From: Chromatiales bacterium
GTDB lineage: Bacteria > Pseudomonadota > Gammaproteobacteria > CAMYNG01
Assembly (NCBI GenBank): GCA_026990045.1
Contig: JALSIK010000006.1
Location: 1-7,091 of the forward strand
Direction of reading: 5' to 3'
Length of the DNA: 7,091 nt
Under the pieces are notes generated by a model. The model was given only the letters and a program-made list of their open reading frames with translations. It searched no databases and was not told where the DNA came from. Made by a program: the position numbers and the translations under genes. Of this stretch, positions 1-6,751 are shown in pieces. The stretch's first letter is position 1. Each line of letters starts with the position of its first letter.

Positions 1-181
1 CCTCGGCCAGGGCCGCGGCCAGGGCGCGGCCGGTGGCGCCGGCGGCCGCCGGCCCCGTGAGGTGGATGGCGGCGAAGGCGGGCGGCAGGTCCACCGCCCC
101 GCGCAGGTGGAACCCGCAGCCGGCCGCGAGCACCGCCAGCACCAGGCCCGGCACCAGCAGCCGCGCCGGGCGCCCGGCCAT
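1..181 (-). CDS. lptE: LPS-assembly lipoprotein LptE, N-terminal part (runs off the window)
   Basis: This is the first 60 codons of a gene that leaves the window at position 1. ATG at 181-179 opens a lipoprotein signal peptide: a basic n-region (MAGRPAR), a hydrophobic core of Leu/Val/Ala, and the lipobox LAAGC with the lipidated cysteine at residue 22. The mature protein begins CGFHLRGAVDLPP, which closely resembles the CGWHLR start of LptE (formerly RlpB). From family knowledge, LptE is an outer-membrane lipoprotein that plugs the LptD barrel and helps insert lipopolysaccharide into the outer leaflet. Position directly after leuS is the usual gammaproteobacterial arrangement and supports the call. 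Only a weak AGG lies immediately before the ATG, and I see no in-frame ATG further upstream. Lnt, encoded upstream in the same cluster, would acylate this protein. The C-terminal three quarters are not visible. Confidence 0.9.
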   Translation of the reverse strand, partial: MAGRPARLLVPGLVLAVLAAGCGFHLRGAVDLPPAFAAIHLTGPAAAGATGRALAAALAE

Positions 182-213
182 GCCTGGCGGGCGGTCGAGA
201 AACAGCCGGCCTG

Positions 214-235
214 GGCGGGGCCGGGATGCCCCGCC
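214..235 (-). other. Perfect 8-bp GC hairpin upstream of lptE
   Basis: GGCGGGGC (214-221) and GCCCCGCC (228-235) are exact inverted complements separated by a 6-base loop. The stem is entirely G/C and ends 33 bases upstream of the lptE ATG. No T-run follows on either strand, so it is not a standard intrinsic terminator. It could shape the lptE leader mRNA. The inverted repeat is certain, its function is not. Confidence 0.5.
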
Positions 236-274
236 TGCAAATCGAGTGCGCCAGCACTTGATTCGGCGTCGCCC

Positions 275-295
275 AACCCGGGCCTGCGCCGGGTT
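275..295 (-). other. 7-bp inverted repeat in the leuS-lptE gap
   Basis: AACCCGG (275-281) pairs exactly with CCGGGTT (289-295) around a 7-base loop. The flanking bases do not extend the stem, and no T-run follows. In this GC-rich DNA short G/C repeats arise by chance, so significance is low by itself. It is listed because it is the middle of three hairpins in 157 bases. Confidence 0.35.
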
Positions 296-306
296 CGGCG
301 CGCTGG

Positions 307-327
307 AAAAGGCCTGGACGACCTTTT
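307..327 (-). terminator. Possible weak intrinsic terminator or attenuator after leuS
   Basis: On the minus strand, 11 bases after the leuS stop codon, AAAAGGTC (327-320) can pair with GGCCTTTT (314-307) around the 5-base loop GTCCA. The stem has 8 pairs, one of them a G-T wobble. The A-run before the stem and the T-run in its 3' arm resemble an A-tract/U-tract terminator. However, the T-run is only four long, lies inside the stem and is followed by CC, so it would be weak at best. It could allow partial read-through into lptE. Confidence 0.27.
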
Positions 328-338
328 TCAACATCCCG

Positions 339-2792
339 TCAGTGCACCACGATGTTGACCAGGCGGCCGGGGACCACGATGACCTTGGACACCCCGCGCC
401 CCTCGACGAAGCGCTGCACGTTGGGCTCGTGCAGGGCGGCGGCCTCCACCTCGTCGCGGCCGGCGTCGGCCGGCACCGTGATGCGCCCGCGCAGCTTGCC
501 GTTGACCTGCACCACCAGCTCGATCTCGTCGCGCACCAGGGCCGCCGGGTCGGCCTCGGGCCAGGCCTCGTCCACCACCGCCCGCTCCGCGTGGCCCAGC
601 TCGCGCCACAGCACGTGGGTGATGTGGGGCACGATGGGGGCCAGCAACAGGACCGCGGTCTCCAGCGCCTCCTGCACCACCGCCCGGCCCTGGGGGCTGG
701 TATCGTCGAAGCGGTTGAGCTCGTTGAGCAGTTCCATCACCGCGGCGATGGCGGTGTTGAAGGTGTAGCGGCGGCCGATGTCCTCGGAGCACTTGACGAT
801 GGTCTCGTGGGTGCGCCGGCGCAGGGCCTTCTGCCGGTCGTCCAGGGCCGCGGGCTCCAGCGCCGGGGCCGGCCCGCCCCGCACGTGGTCGTGCACCCGC
901 CGCCACAGCCGCCGCAGGAAGCGGAATGCCCCCTCCACCCCGGCATCGGACCACTCCAGCGCCTGCTCCGGCGGGGCCGCGAACATGATGAACAGGCGCG
1001 CGGTGTCGGCGCCGTACTTCTGCATCAGGGCCTCGGGGTCCACGGTGTTGCCCTTGGACTTGGACATCTTGGCCCCGTCCTTGAGCACCATGCCCTGGGT
1101 CAGCAGGTTGGTGAAGGGCTCGTCGATGTCCACCAGGCCCAGGTCGCGCATGAGCCGGGTGAAGAAGCGCGCGTAGAGCAGGTGCAGGATGGCATGCTCG
1201 ATGCCGCCGATGTACTGGTCCACCGGCAGCCAGTGGCCGGCCCGCTCGTCCACCATGGCCGTCCGGTTGTCGGCGCAGCAGTAGCGCACGAAGTACCACG
1301 ACGACTCCATGAAGGTGTCGAAGGTGTCGGTCTCGCGCCGGGCGGGGCGCCCGCAGCGGGGACAGTCCACCTTATAGAAGGAAGGCATGCGCGCCAGCGG
1401 CGAGCCGGCCCCGTCCAGGTCCACGTCCTCGGGCAGGCGCACCGGCAGGTCCTCGTCGGGCACCGGCACCTCGCCGCAGTGTTCGCAGTGGATGATGGGG
1501 ATGGGCGCGCCCCAGTAGCGCTGGCGCGAGATGCCCCAGTCGCGCAACCGGTAGTTGACCCGGCGCCGCCCGCGGCCGCGCGCCTCCAGCCAGGCCGCGA
1601 TTCGCTCGAAGGCCTCCTCGGAGCTCAGGCCGGTGAACCCGCCCGAGTCCACCAGCACGCCGCGGTCGGTGAAGGCGCCCTGTTTCAGGTCCACCTCGCC
1701 GCCGCCGGCGGGGGCGATGACCTGGCGCACGGGCAGGCCGTAGCGGCGGGCGAACTCCCAGTCGCGCTGGTCGTGGGCCGGCACCGCCATCACCGCGCCC
1801 TCGCCGTAGGCCATGAGCACGAAGTTGGCCACGAACACCGGCACCCGGTCGCCGGTGACCGGGTGCACCGCCTTGAAGCCGGTGTCCATGCCTCTCTTCT
1901 CCATGGTCTCCAGCTCCGCCTCGGCGGTGCCGCCGCGGGCGCAGGCCTCGACGAAGGCGGCGACGTTGGGATGGATCTCCGCCGCGGCGCGGGCCAGCGG
2001 GTGTTCCGGGGCCACCGCCACGTAGGTCACCCCCATGAGGGTGTCGGGGCGCGTGGTGAAGACCTTGAGCGGGCCGCCGCCCTCCACCTCGAACACGATC
2101 TCCACCCCCTCGGAGCGGCCGATCCAGTTGCGCTGCATGGTGCGCACCGCCTCGGGCCAGCCGGCGAGCCGGTCCAGGCCGGCCAGCAGCTCGTCGGCGT
2201 AGGCCGTGATCTTCATGAACCACTGGGGGATGTCGCGCCGCTCCACCGGCGTGTCGCAGCGCCAGCAGCGGCCGTCGATGACCTGCTCGTTGGCGAGCAC
2301 GGTCTGGTCGTGCGGGCACCAGTTGACCGGCGCGGTCTTGCGGTACACCAGGCCGCGCTCGTAGAGACGCGTGAACAGCCACTGCTCCCAGCGGTAGTAC
2401 TCGGGATCGCAGGTGGCCAGCTCGCGGCTCCAGTCGTAGCCGAAGCCCAGGCGCCGGAGCTGATCGCGCATGTAGGCGATGTTGTCGCGGGTCCACCGGG
2501 CCGGCGGCACCTTGTGCTGGAGGGCGGCGTTCTCCGCCGGCAGGCCGAAGGCGTCCCAGCCCATGGGCTGGAGCACGTTGCGGCCGCGCATGCGCTGGTA
2601 GCGGGCGATGACGTCGCCGATGGTGTAGTTGCGCACGTGGCCCATGTGCAGGCGGCCGCTGGGGTAGGGGAACATGGACAGGCAGTAGTACTTCTCCCGC
2701 GCCGGGTCCTCCACCGCGCGGAAGGTCCGGTGCTCGTCCCACCAGGCCTGGGCCTCGCGCTCGACTTCCTCGGGATGGTACTGCTCCTTCAT
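339..2792 (-). CDS. leuS: Leucyl-tRNA synthetase (LeuRS)
   Basis: Class Ia aminoacyl-tRNA synthetase that charges tRNA-Leu with leucine in the cytoplasm. With the ATG at 2792 it has 817 residues. Landmarks in order: N-terminal MKEQYHPEE; the HIGH-type motif HMGH at 49-52; a first Cys cluster at 159, 176 and 179; the CP1 editing domain with TTRPDT at 246-251 and HDQRD around 340-344 (editing Asp about 341); a second Cys cluster CEHC/CPRC at 436, 439, 477 and 480; the KMSKS loop at 575-579; then the anticodon-binding domain and a C-terminal domain ending VPGRLVNIVVH. E. coli LeuRS has 860 residues. The difference is largely the leucine-specific insertion before KMSKS, which is missing here (GMVLKDGAKMSKSKGN is continuous). 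I chose ATG 2792 over the in-frame GTG at 2810 because the family begins at M-x-EQY and GGAG lies 9 bases upstream. The GTG has no such site. Confidence 0.98.
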   Translation of the reverse strand: MKEQYHPEEVEREAQAWWDEHRTFRAVEDPAREKYYCLSMFPYPSGRLHMGHVRNYTIGDVIARYQRMRGRNVLQPMGWDAFGLPAENAALQHKVPPARWTRDNIAYMRDQLRRLGFGYDWSRELATCDPEYYRWEQWLFTRLYERGLVYRKTAPVNWCPHDQTVLANEQVIDGRCWRCDTPVERRDIPQWFMKITAYADELLAGLDRLAGWPEAVRTMQRNWIGRSEGVEIVFEVEGGGPLKVFTTRPDTLMGVTYVAVAPEHPLARAAAEIHPNVAAFVEACARGGTAEAELETMEKRGMDTGFKAVHPVTGDRVPVFVANFVLMAYGEGAVMAVPAHDQRDWEFARRYGLPVRQVIAPAGGGEVDLKQGAFTDRGVLVDSGGFTGLSSEEAFERIAAWLEARGRGRRRVNYRLRDWGISRQRYWGAPIPIIHCEHCGEVPVPDEDLPVRLPEDVDLDGAGSPLARMPSFYKVDCPRCGRPARRETDTFDTFMESSWYFVRYCCADNRTAMVDERAGHWLPVDQYIGGIEHAILHLLYARFFTRLMRDLGLVDIDEPFTNLLTQGMVLKDGAKMSKSKGNTVDPEALMQKYGADTARLFIMFAAPPEQALEWSDAGVEGAFRFLRRLWRRVHDHVRGGPAPALEPAALDDRQKALRRRTHETIVKCSEDIGRRYTFNTAIAAVMELLNELNRFDDTSPQGRAVVQEALETAVLLLAPIVPHITHVLWRELGHAERAVVDEAWPEADPAALVRDEIELVVQVNGKLRGRITVPADAGRDEVEAAALHEPNVQRFVEGRGVSKVIVVPGRLVNIVVH

Positions 2793-2801
2793 GCCGCCGG
2801 A

Positions 2802-2805
2802 CTCC
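2802..2805 (-). promoter_or_regulatory. Shine-Dalgarno for leuS
   Basis: GGAG on the minus strand lies 9 bases before the ATG at 2792-2790. It supports that start rather than the GTG at 2810, which sits upstream of this site and has no purine-rich element of its own. Confidence 0.6.
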
Positions 2806-2821
2806 GTCACCTGATGTGCCG

Positions 2822-2841
2822 CCTGTGCAAAGGCGCACAGG
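2822..2841 (-). other. Perfect 7-bp hairpin in the lnt-leuS spacer
   Basis: CCTGTGC (2822-2828) and GCACAGG (2835-2841) are exact inverted complements with a 6-base loop. They lie within the 70-base gap between the lnt stop and the leuS ATG, about 30 bases upstream of the start codon. No T-run follows, so it is not a typical terminator. I see no leucine-rich leader peptide and no T-box-like element. It may be an mRNA structure influencing leuS expression or an operator-like palindrome. The function is unknown. Confidence 0.45.
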
Positions 2842-2862
2842 ATAACGCAGCGCCGCCGCCGC

Positions 2863-4365
2863 TCACAATAAACGCCGCCGGGCGGCGGCCGCCCCCACCA
2901 TGAGCAGCGCCAGCGCCAGCACCGGCGCGTTGCCCGTGCGCACGTAGGGCGTGGCCCCGCGGTGCGGGCGCACCTCGCCGCGCAGCACGTGGGCGGCGAA
3001 CTGGGGGCTGCGCGCCAGGACCCGGCCGCGGGCGTCGGTGATGGCCGAGATCCCGTTGGTGGTCACCCGCAGCAGCGGGCGCGCCGTCTCCAGCGCGCGC
3101 ATGCGCGAGATCTGGAGATGCTGGTGCGGCGCCAGGGAGTCCCCGTACCAGGCGTTGTTGCTGCCGTTGACCAGCAGCGCCGCCCGCGGCAGCCAGCGGA
3201 TGAGTTCCTCGCCGAAGGCGTCCTCGTAGCAGATGGACACCGCCACCGGGTGCCCGCGCAGGGTGAGAGGGGCCTGGTCCGCCGGCCCCGGCGAGAACCC
3301 GGACATGGGCAGGTCGAAGAAGCCGATGAGCCCGCGCAGCCAGCGCTCCAGGGGCACGTACTCGCCGAAGGGCACCAGGTGGGTCTTGTGGTAGAAGTGC
3401 ACGCCGCCGTCGAAGTGGGCGAAGCTGCTGTGATAGCGCCCGTCGGGCTCGCGCACCGGCAGCCCCACCAGCAGCTCGGTGCCGTGGGCCCGGGCCTCGG
3501 CCGCCAGCGGGGCGAAGAAGGGCTCGGCCAGGCGGTGGTAGAACACGGTCACCGAGTTCTCGGGCCAGATCACCACGTCGGCGTCCCAGTGCTCGCGGGT
3601 GAGCGCGGCGTAGGTGCGCAGGCGCCGCTCCACCGAGCCCGGCTGCCACTTGGTGATCTGGGGCACGTTGCCCTGCACCAGGGCCACGCGGATGGGGTCC
3701 CCCGCCGGTTCGCTCCAGGCCATGCGCCCCAGCAGCCCCGCCCCCAGCCACAGCGCCGCGAGGGCCGCGAGCCCCGCGGCCCGGAGCCGGGGCCGGCCCC
3801 GCGCCGCCAGCACCGCCAGGACCAGCCCGGCGCTGACGGCCACGGCCAGGGAGACGCCGTAGACCCCGGCCACCGGCGCCAGCCCGGCCAGGGGCGAGTC
3901 GGTCTGGCTGTAGCCCAGGTGCAGCCAGGGGAAGCCGGTGAGAAACCGCCCGCGGCTCCATTCCGCCAGCACCCACAGCGCCGGCCAGGCCAGGACCAGC
4001 ACCGCCGGGCGGCGGGCGTCTCCCGCCAGCCGGGCCGAGAGCCAGCCCTGCGCGGCGGGAAACAGGGCCAGGAAGGCGATGAACAGGAAGGTGAGCACCG
4101 CGGCCAGGGGCGCCGGGGTGTGGCCGTAGACGTGGATGGCGACGAACACCCACGACACCCCCACCCCGAACAGGCCCAGGCCGAACAGCCAGCCGCGCCA
4201 CAGGGCCCGGCGCGGCGGCACGTCGAGCCAGGTGAGCCACAGCACCGCGGGCGCGGCCACGGCCAGGGGCCACAGGCCCAGGGGGGCGAAGGCCGCGGGC
4301 AGCAGGGCCCCGGCGGCCAGGGCCAGGGCGTCGCCCCGCCAGCCGGCGAGGCGGCCCTCAGCCAC
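2863..4365 (-). CDS. lnt: Apolipoprotein N-acyltransferase (Lnt)
   Basis: Inner-membrane enzyme of 500 residues (E. coli Lnt has 512). It transfers an acyl chain from phospholipid to the N-terminal cysteine of diacylated lipoproteins, the last step of lipoprotein maturation. The N-terminal half holds several hydrophobic membrane segments (about 12-45, 57-80, 85-105, 119-137, 158-190 and 193-213). A periplasmic nitrilase-like domain follows from about 225 to 465, then a final membrane segment at about 479-497. The expected catalytic triad is present: Glu269 (IWPEN), Lys327 (HKTHLVPFGEYVP) and Cys379 (SICYED). The associated Glu335 and Trp406 (SNNAWYG) are also present. The residues after Glu269 read NSVTVF instead of the more usual SAIP-type sequence. 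The GTG start at 4365 overlaps the corC stop by 8 bases, which suggests translational coupling. No clear Shine-Dalgarno is seen. Function is assigned with high confidence from the full-length match. Confidence 0.97.
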   Translation of the reverse strand: MAEGRLAGWRGDALALAAGALLPAAFAPLGLWPLAVAAPAVLWLTWLDVPPRRALWRGWLFGLGLFGVGVSWVFVAIHVYGHTPAPLAAVLTFLFIAFLALFPAAQGWLSARLAGDARRPAVLVLAWPALWVLAEWSRGRFLTGFPWLHLGYSQTDSPLAGLAPVAGVYGVSLAVAVSAGLVLAVLAARGRPRLRAAGLAALAALWLGAGLLGRMAWSEPAGDPIRVALVQGNVPQITKWQPGSVERRLRTYAALTREHWDADVVIWPENSVTVFYHRLAEPFFAPLAAEARAHGTELLVGLPVREPDGRYHSSFAHFDGGVHFYHKTHLVPFGEYVPLERWLRGLIGFFDLPMSGFSPGPADQAPLTLRGHPVAVSICYEDAFGEELIRWLPRAALLVNGSNNAWYGDSLAPHQHLQISRMRALETARPLLRVTTNGISAITDARGRVLARSPQFAAHVLRGEVRPHRGATPYVRTGNAPVLALALLMVGAAAARRRLL

Positions 4366-5263
4366 CGCCGGCGGCGTCCGCCGCGGCCGGGGCCCGGGCC
4401 AGGCGGGTGACCTGCATGAGATAGATGCGGCGGTTGTCCGCGCGCAGGATGCGGAACTCCAGCGGCCCCAGCACCACGGTCTCGCCGCGCCGGGGCAGGT
4501 GGCCGAAGGCCTTCATCACCAGCCCGCCGATGGTGTCGAACTCCTCGTCGGAGAAATCGGTGCCGAAGTGGTCGTTGAACTCCTCGATGGGCGTGAGCGC
4601 CTTGACCGTGCTCTGCTGCGGGGAGTGGTCGAGGATGTAGGTGTCGCCCTCGAAGTCGTGCTCGTCCTCGATCTCGCCCACGATCTGCTCCAGCACGTCC
4701 TCGATGGTGACCAGCCCGGCGATGCCGCCGTACTCGTCCACCACCATGGCCATGTGGTTGCGGCTGGCGCGGAACTCCTTGAGCAGGACGTTGAGGCGCT
4801 TGCTCTCGGGAATGAACACCGCCGGGCGCAGGATCTCGCGGATGCTGAACTCGCCCTGCTCCCCGTTGCGGGCGAACAGCGGCAGCAGGTCCTTGGCCAG
4901 CAGGATGCCGATGACCTCGTCGCGGTCCTCGCCGATGACGGGGAAGCGCGAATGGGCCGACTCGATGACGGTGCGCAGGATCGCCGCCGGCTCGGCGTCA
5001 CGCTCCACCACCACCATCTGCGAGCGCGGGATCATGACGTCGCGCACCTGCATCTCGGAGACCTGGAGCACGCCCTCGATCATGGCCAGGGCATCGGCGT
5101 CCAGCAGGCCGCGGCGCTGGGCCTCGCGCAGCATCTGCACCAGTTCCTCGCGGTCGCGCGGTCCGCTGGCGAGCACCCGGGTCAGCCGCTGCAACCAGGA
5201 GGGTTCCTCGGGACCCCCGCGGGCGGTGCGGCCCGCGGGGGCGCTGGTAGGTTCCTCGTTCAT
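4358..5263 (-). CDS. corC: CorC/YbeX-type CBS-domain protein, cation-efflux associated
   Basis: A 301-residue soluble protein (E. coli CorC/YbeX has 292). After a poorly conserved Pro/Gly-rich N-terminus, helical sequence at about 35-70 leads into two CBS domains at about 72-135 (VRDVMIPRSQM, AHSRFPVI) and 140-200 (PESKRLNVLLKEF, VVDEYGG, LVTIEDVLEQIVGEIEDE). The C-terminal CorC/HlyC transporter-associated domain spans about 215-290 (DTIGGLV, GHLPRRGETV). CBS pairs commonly bind adenosine nucleotides. The family has been linked to Mg/Co efflux, and YbeX more recently to ribosome metabolism; the exact biochemical role is unsettled. There is no DUF21 membrane domain, so this is the short cytosolic form. 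It begins one base after the ybeY stop, with AGGAG embedded in the last ybeY codons, and its 3' end overlaps lnt. Identity is secure, molecular function less so. Confidence 0.95.
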   Translation of the reverse strand: MNEEPTSAPAGRTARGGPEEPSWLQRLTRVLASGPRDREELVQMLREAQRRGLLDADALAMIEGVLQVSEMQVRDVMIPRSQMVVVERDAEPAAILRTVIESAHSRFPVIGEDRDEVIGILLAKDLLPLFARNGEQGEFSIREILRPAVFIPESKRLNVLLKEFRASRNHMAMVVDEYGGIAGLVTIEDVLEQIVGEIEDEHDFEGDTYILDHSPQQSTVKALTPIEEFNDHFGTDFSDEEFDTIGGLVMKAFGHLPRRGETVVLGPLEFRILRADNRRIYLMQVTRLARAPAAADAAGGG

Positions 5264-5264
5264 G

Positions 5265-5732
5265 TCACTCCTGCACGGTGTAGGGATCGGGAAAACCCAG
5301 CCGGGCCAGGGCCGCGCGTTCCAGGGCCTCCATGGCCCCGGCCTCGGCCGCGGTCCGGTGATCGTGCCCCAGCAGGTGCAGCACCCCGTGCACCACCATG
5401 TGGGCCCAGTGGGCCGCCGGCGCCTTGCCCTGGTCGGCCGCCTCGCGCGCCACCACCGGGGCGCACACCACCAGGTCGCCCAGGAACGGCAGGTCCACCC
5501 CCGGCGGCGCGTCGAAGGGAAAGGACAGCACGTTGGTGGGGCCGCTGCGGCCGCGGTAGCGGGCGTTGAGCGCCGCCATCTCGTCGGCATCCACCACCCG
5601 CACCGAGAGCTCGGCCTCCGCCGGCGCCCGCGGCGCCGCCGCCAGCGCGGCCGCTGCGAAGCGGCGCAGATCCTCGGCCCCGGGCACCCCGGCCAGGCCC
5701 GGCGCCACCTGCAGATCCAGGTGCAGGCTCAA
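5265..5732 (-). CDS. ybeY: Endoribonuclease YbeY (16S rRNA 3' maturation)
   Basis: A 155-residue protein, the same length as E. coli YbeY. It is a metal-dependent endoribonuclease involved in maturation of the 16S rRNA 3' end and in late-stage 70S ribosome quality control. The family signature H-G-x-L-H-L-x-G-x-D-H is at 115-125 with its three metal-binding histidines at 115, 119 and 125. The conserved PTNVLSFPFD stretch is at 65-74 and the C-terminal GFPDPYTVQE closes the protein. The start is taken as TTG at 5732-5730, which overlaps the ybeZ TGA in a TTGA quartet and gives the family-typical N-terminus (SLHLDLQ). A GGAG lies only 2 bases upstream of it, too close to be an ideal ribosome site, so coupling to ybeZ translation is likely. 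A GTG a few codons later (residue 9) is the only nearby alternative. The stop is one base before the corC start. Confidence 0.96.
   Translation of the reverse strand: MSLHLDLQVAPGLAGVPGAEDLRRFAAAALAAAPRAPAEAELSVRVVDADEMAALNARYRGRSGPTNVLSFPFDAPPGVDLPFLGDLVVCAPVVAREAADQGKAPAAHWAHMVVHGVLHLLGHDHRTAAEAGAMEALERAALARLGFPDPYTVQE
5268..5272 (-). promoter_or_regulatory. Shine-Dalgarno for corC inside the ybeY 3' end
   Basis: AGGAG on the minus strand lies in the last ybeY sense codons (Gln-Glu), 4 bases before the corC ATG. It is one of the clearest ribosome-binding sites in the window. It fixes the corC start at 5263 and implies coupled translation. Confidence 0.65.
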
Positions 5733-6730
5733 TGCTCCGCATCCCGGTCCCCGGGGCGGTCGCGGGCAGCCTCCCAGGACTCGTAGGCGGTGACGATGCG
5801 CTGGACCAGCGGGTGGCGCACCACGTCCTTGGGCTTGAAGAAGGTGAAGCTGATGCCGTCCACGTCGCGCAGGATCTCGATGACCTGGCGCAGGCCCGAC
5901 TGCTGGCCGCGCGGCAGGTCGATCTGGGTGACGTCGCCGGTGATCACCACGGTGGAGCCGAAACCGATGCGGGTGAGGAACATCTTCATCTGCTCGGCGG
6001 TGGTGTTCTGGGCCTCGTCGAGGATGATGAAGGCCTCGTTGAGGGTGCGCCCGCGCATGTAGGCCAGCGGCGCCACCTCGATGACGTTGCGCTCCATGAG
6101 CTTGGCCACCTGCTCGAAACCCATCATCTCGTACAGGGCGTCGTACAGGGGCCGCAGGTAGGGATCGATCTTCTGGGCCAGGTCGCCGGGCAGGAACCCC
6201 AGGCGCTCGCCCGCCTCCACCGCCGGCCGGGTCAGGACCAGGCGCCGCACCCGCTCCTCCTCCAGGGCCTGCACCGCGCAGGCCACGGCGAGGTAGGTCT
6301 TGCCGGTCCCGGCCGGGCCGATGCCGAAGTTGACGTCGTGGCTCAGGATGCTGGCCAGGTAGCGCTGCTGGTTGGGCCCGCGCCCGCGCACCTCGCCCTG
6401 GCGCGTGCGCACCACCACCTCGGGGGCCGGCCCGGCGGGTTCCTCCAGCAGGGCCTCGACGCCCGACTCCTGCAGGAACAGGTGGATGCGCTCCGGGCTC
6501 AGGCTCCCGCTCCGGGTCTCGTCGTAGAGGTCGCGCAGCACCCGGCCGGCGGCCTGCACCGAGCGCGAGTCGCCGATGACGCGGAAGGCGTTGCCGCGGT
6601 TGTTGATCTCCACTCCCAGCCGGCGCTCGATCTGGCGCAGGTTTTCGTCGAACTGCCCGCACAGGTTGGCCAGCCGGCGGTGGTCGACGGGCTCGAGGAT
6701 GAAATCGGCGGAGAAGGGATGGGTACTCAA
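5729..6730 (-). CDS. ybeZ: PhoH-like P-loop ATPase YbeZ
   Basis: A 333-residue cytoplasmic nucleotide-binding protein (E. coli YbeZ has 346). An N-terminal region (about 10-70, FILEPVDHRRLANLCGQFD through the KH-like LGVEINNRGNAFRV) precedes the PhoH ATPase domain. Walker A is GPAGTGKT at 138-145 and Walker B is FIILDEAQNTT at 234-244. The family signatures LTRPAVEAGERLGFLPGD (166-183) and TGDVTQIDLP (264-273) are intact. YbeZ is known to associate with YbeY and is a proposed ATPase or helicase partner in rRNA processing; its exact activity is less well defined. The start is TTG at 6730. It is effectively forced, because the same frame is closed by the miaB stop 21 bases upstream and contains no ATG or GTG in between, while the N-terminal alignment requires this region. 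I see no Shine-Dalgarno before it. The 3' end overlaps ybeY by 4 bases. Confidence 0.96.
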   Translation of the reverse strand: MSTHPFSADFILEPVDHRRLANLCGQFDENLRQIERRLGVEINNRGNAFRVIGDSRSVQAAGRVLRDLYDETRSGSLSPERIHLFLQESGVEALLEEPAGPAPEVVVRTRQGEVRGRGPNQQRYLASILSHDVNFGIGPAGTGKTYLAVACAVQALEEERVRRLVLTRPAVEAGERLGFLPGDLAQKIDPYLRPLYDALYEMMGFEQVAKLMERNVIEVAPLAYMRGRTLNEAFIILDEAQNTTAEQMKMFLTRIGFGSTVVITGDVTQIDLPRGQQSGLRQVIEILRDVDGISFTFFKPKDVVRHPLVQRIVTAYESWEAARDRPGDRDAEH

Positions 6731-6751
6731 GTTCGGGGGCGGGACGCGGAC

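Larger units (their letters stand above)
182..338 (-). other. leuS-lptE intergenic leader, 157 bases, hairpin-rich
   Basis: No gene is visible on either strand between the leuS stop and the lptE start. The stretch contains three non-overlapping inverted repeats (307-327, 275-295 and 214-235). It is the longest non-coding gap in the window; all other junctions are 70 bases or less, or overlap. I found no convincing sigma-70 promoter, and no strong ribosome-binding site in front of lptE. It may act as a structured mRNA leader or a partial transcription attenuator between leuS and lptE; that role is inference. Confidence 0.6.

Noticed and set aside
235..260. Sigma-54-like promoter upstream of lptE (CTGG...TTGCA on the minus strand)
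   Set aside because: The GG and GC dinucleotides are 12 bases apart rather than the required 10, so the match fails the strict spacing rule.
2793..2810. GTG start for leuS six codons upstream
   Set aside because: It lacks a Shine-Dalgarno, whereas the ATG at 2792 has GGAG at a 9-base spacing and gives the family-typical N-terminus.
2793..2862. Leucine attenuator or T-box in front of leuS
   Set aside because: The 70-base spacer has no run of Leu codons, no terminator with a T-run, and is too short for a T-box.
33..2903. A 956-codon plus-strand open frame covering lptE, leuS and the end of lnt
   Set aside because: It is exactly antisense to clear leuS coding sequence, runs through intergenic DNA, and its product is a low-complexity His/Val/Gly/Ala-rich shadow typical of GC-rich genes. 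No recognisable domain.
2962..4410. A 482-codon plus-strand open frame opposite lnt
   Set aside because: Antisense to lnt, rich in Gln/Gly/Arg/His without any domain; explained by GC-biased third positions in lnt.
4136..5569. Plus-strand open frame opposite corC and ybeY
   Set aside because: Antisense shadow; the minus strand encodes two full-length recognisable proteins here.
5265..6662. Minus-strand frame of 465 codons that could suggest a longer YbeY
   Set aside because: Only the last 155 codons match YbeY. The upstream part is the out-of-frame reading of ybeZ, whose own frame carries intact Walker motifs.
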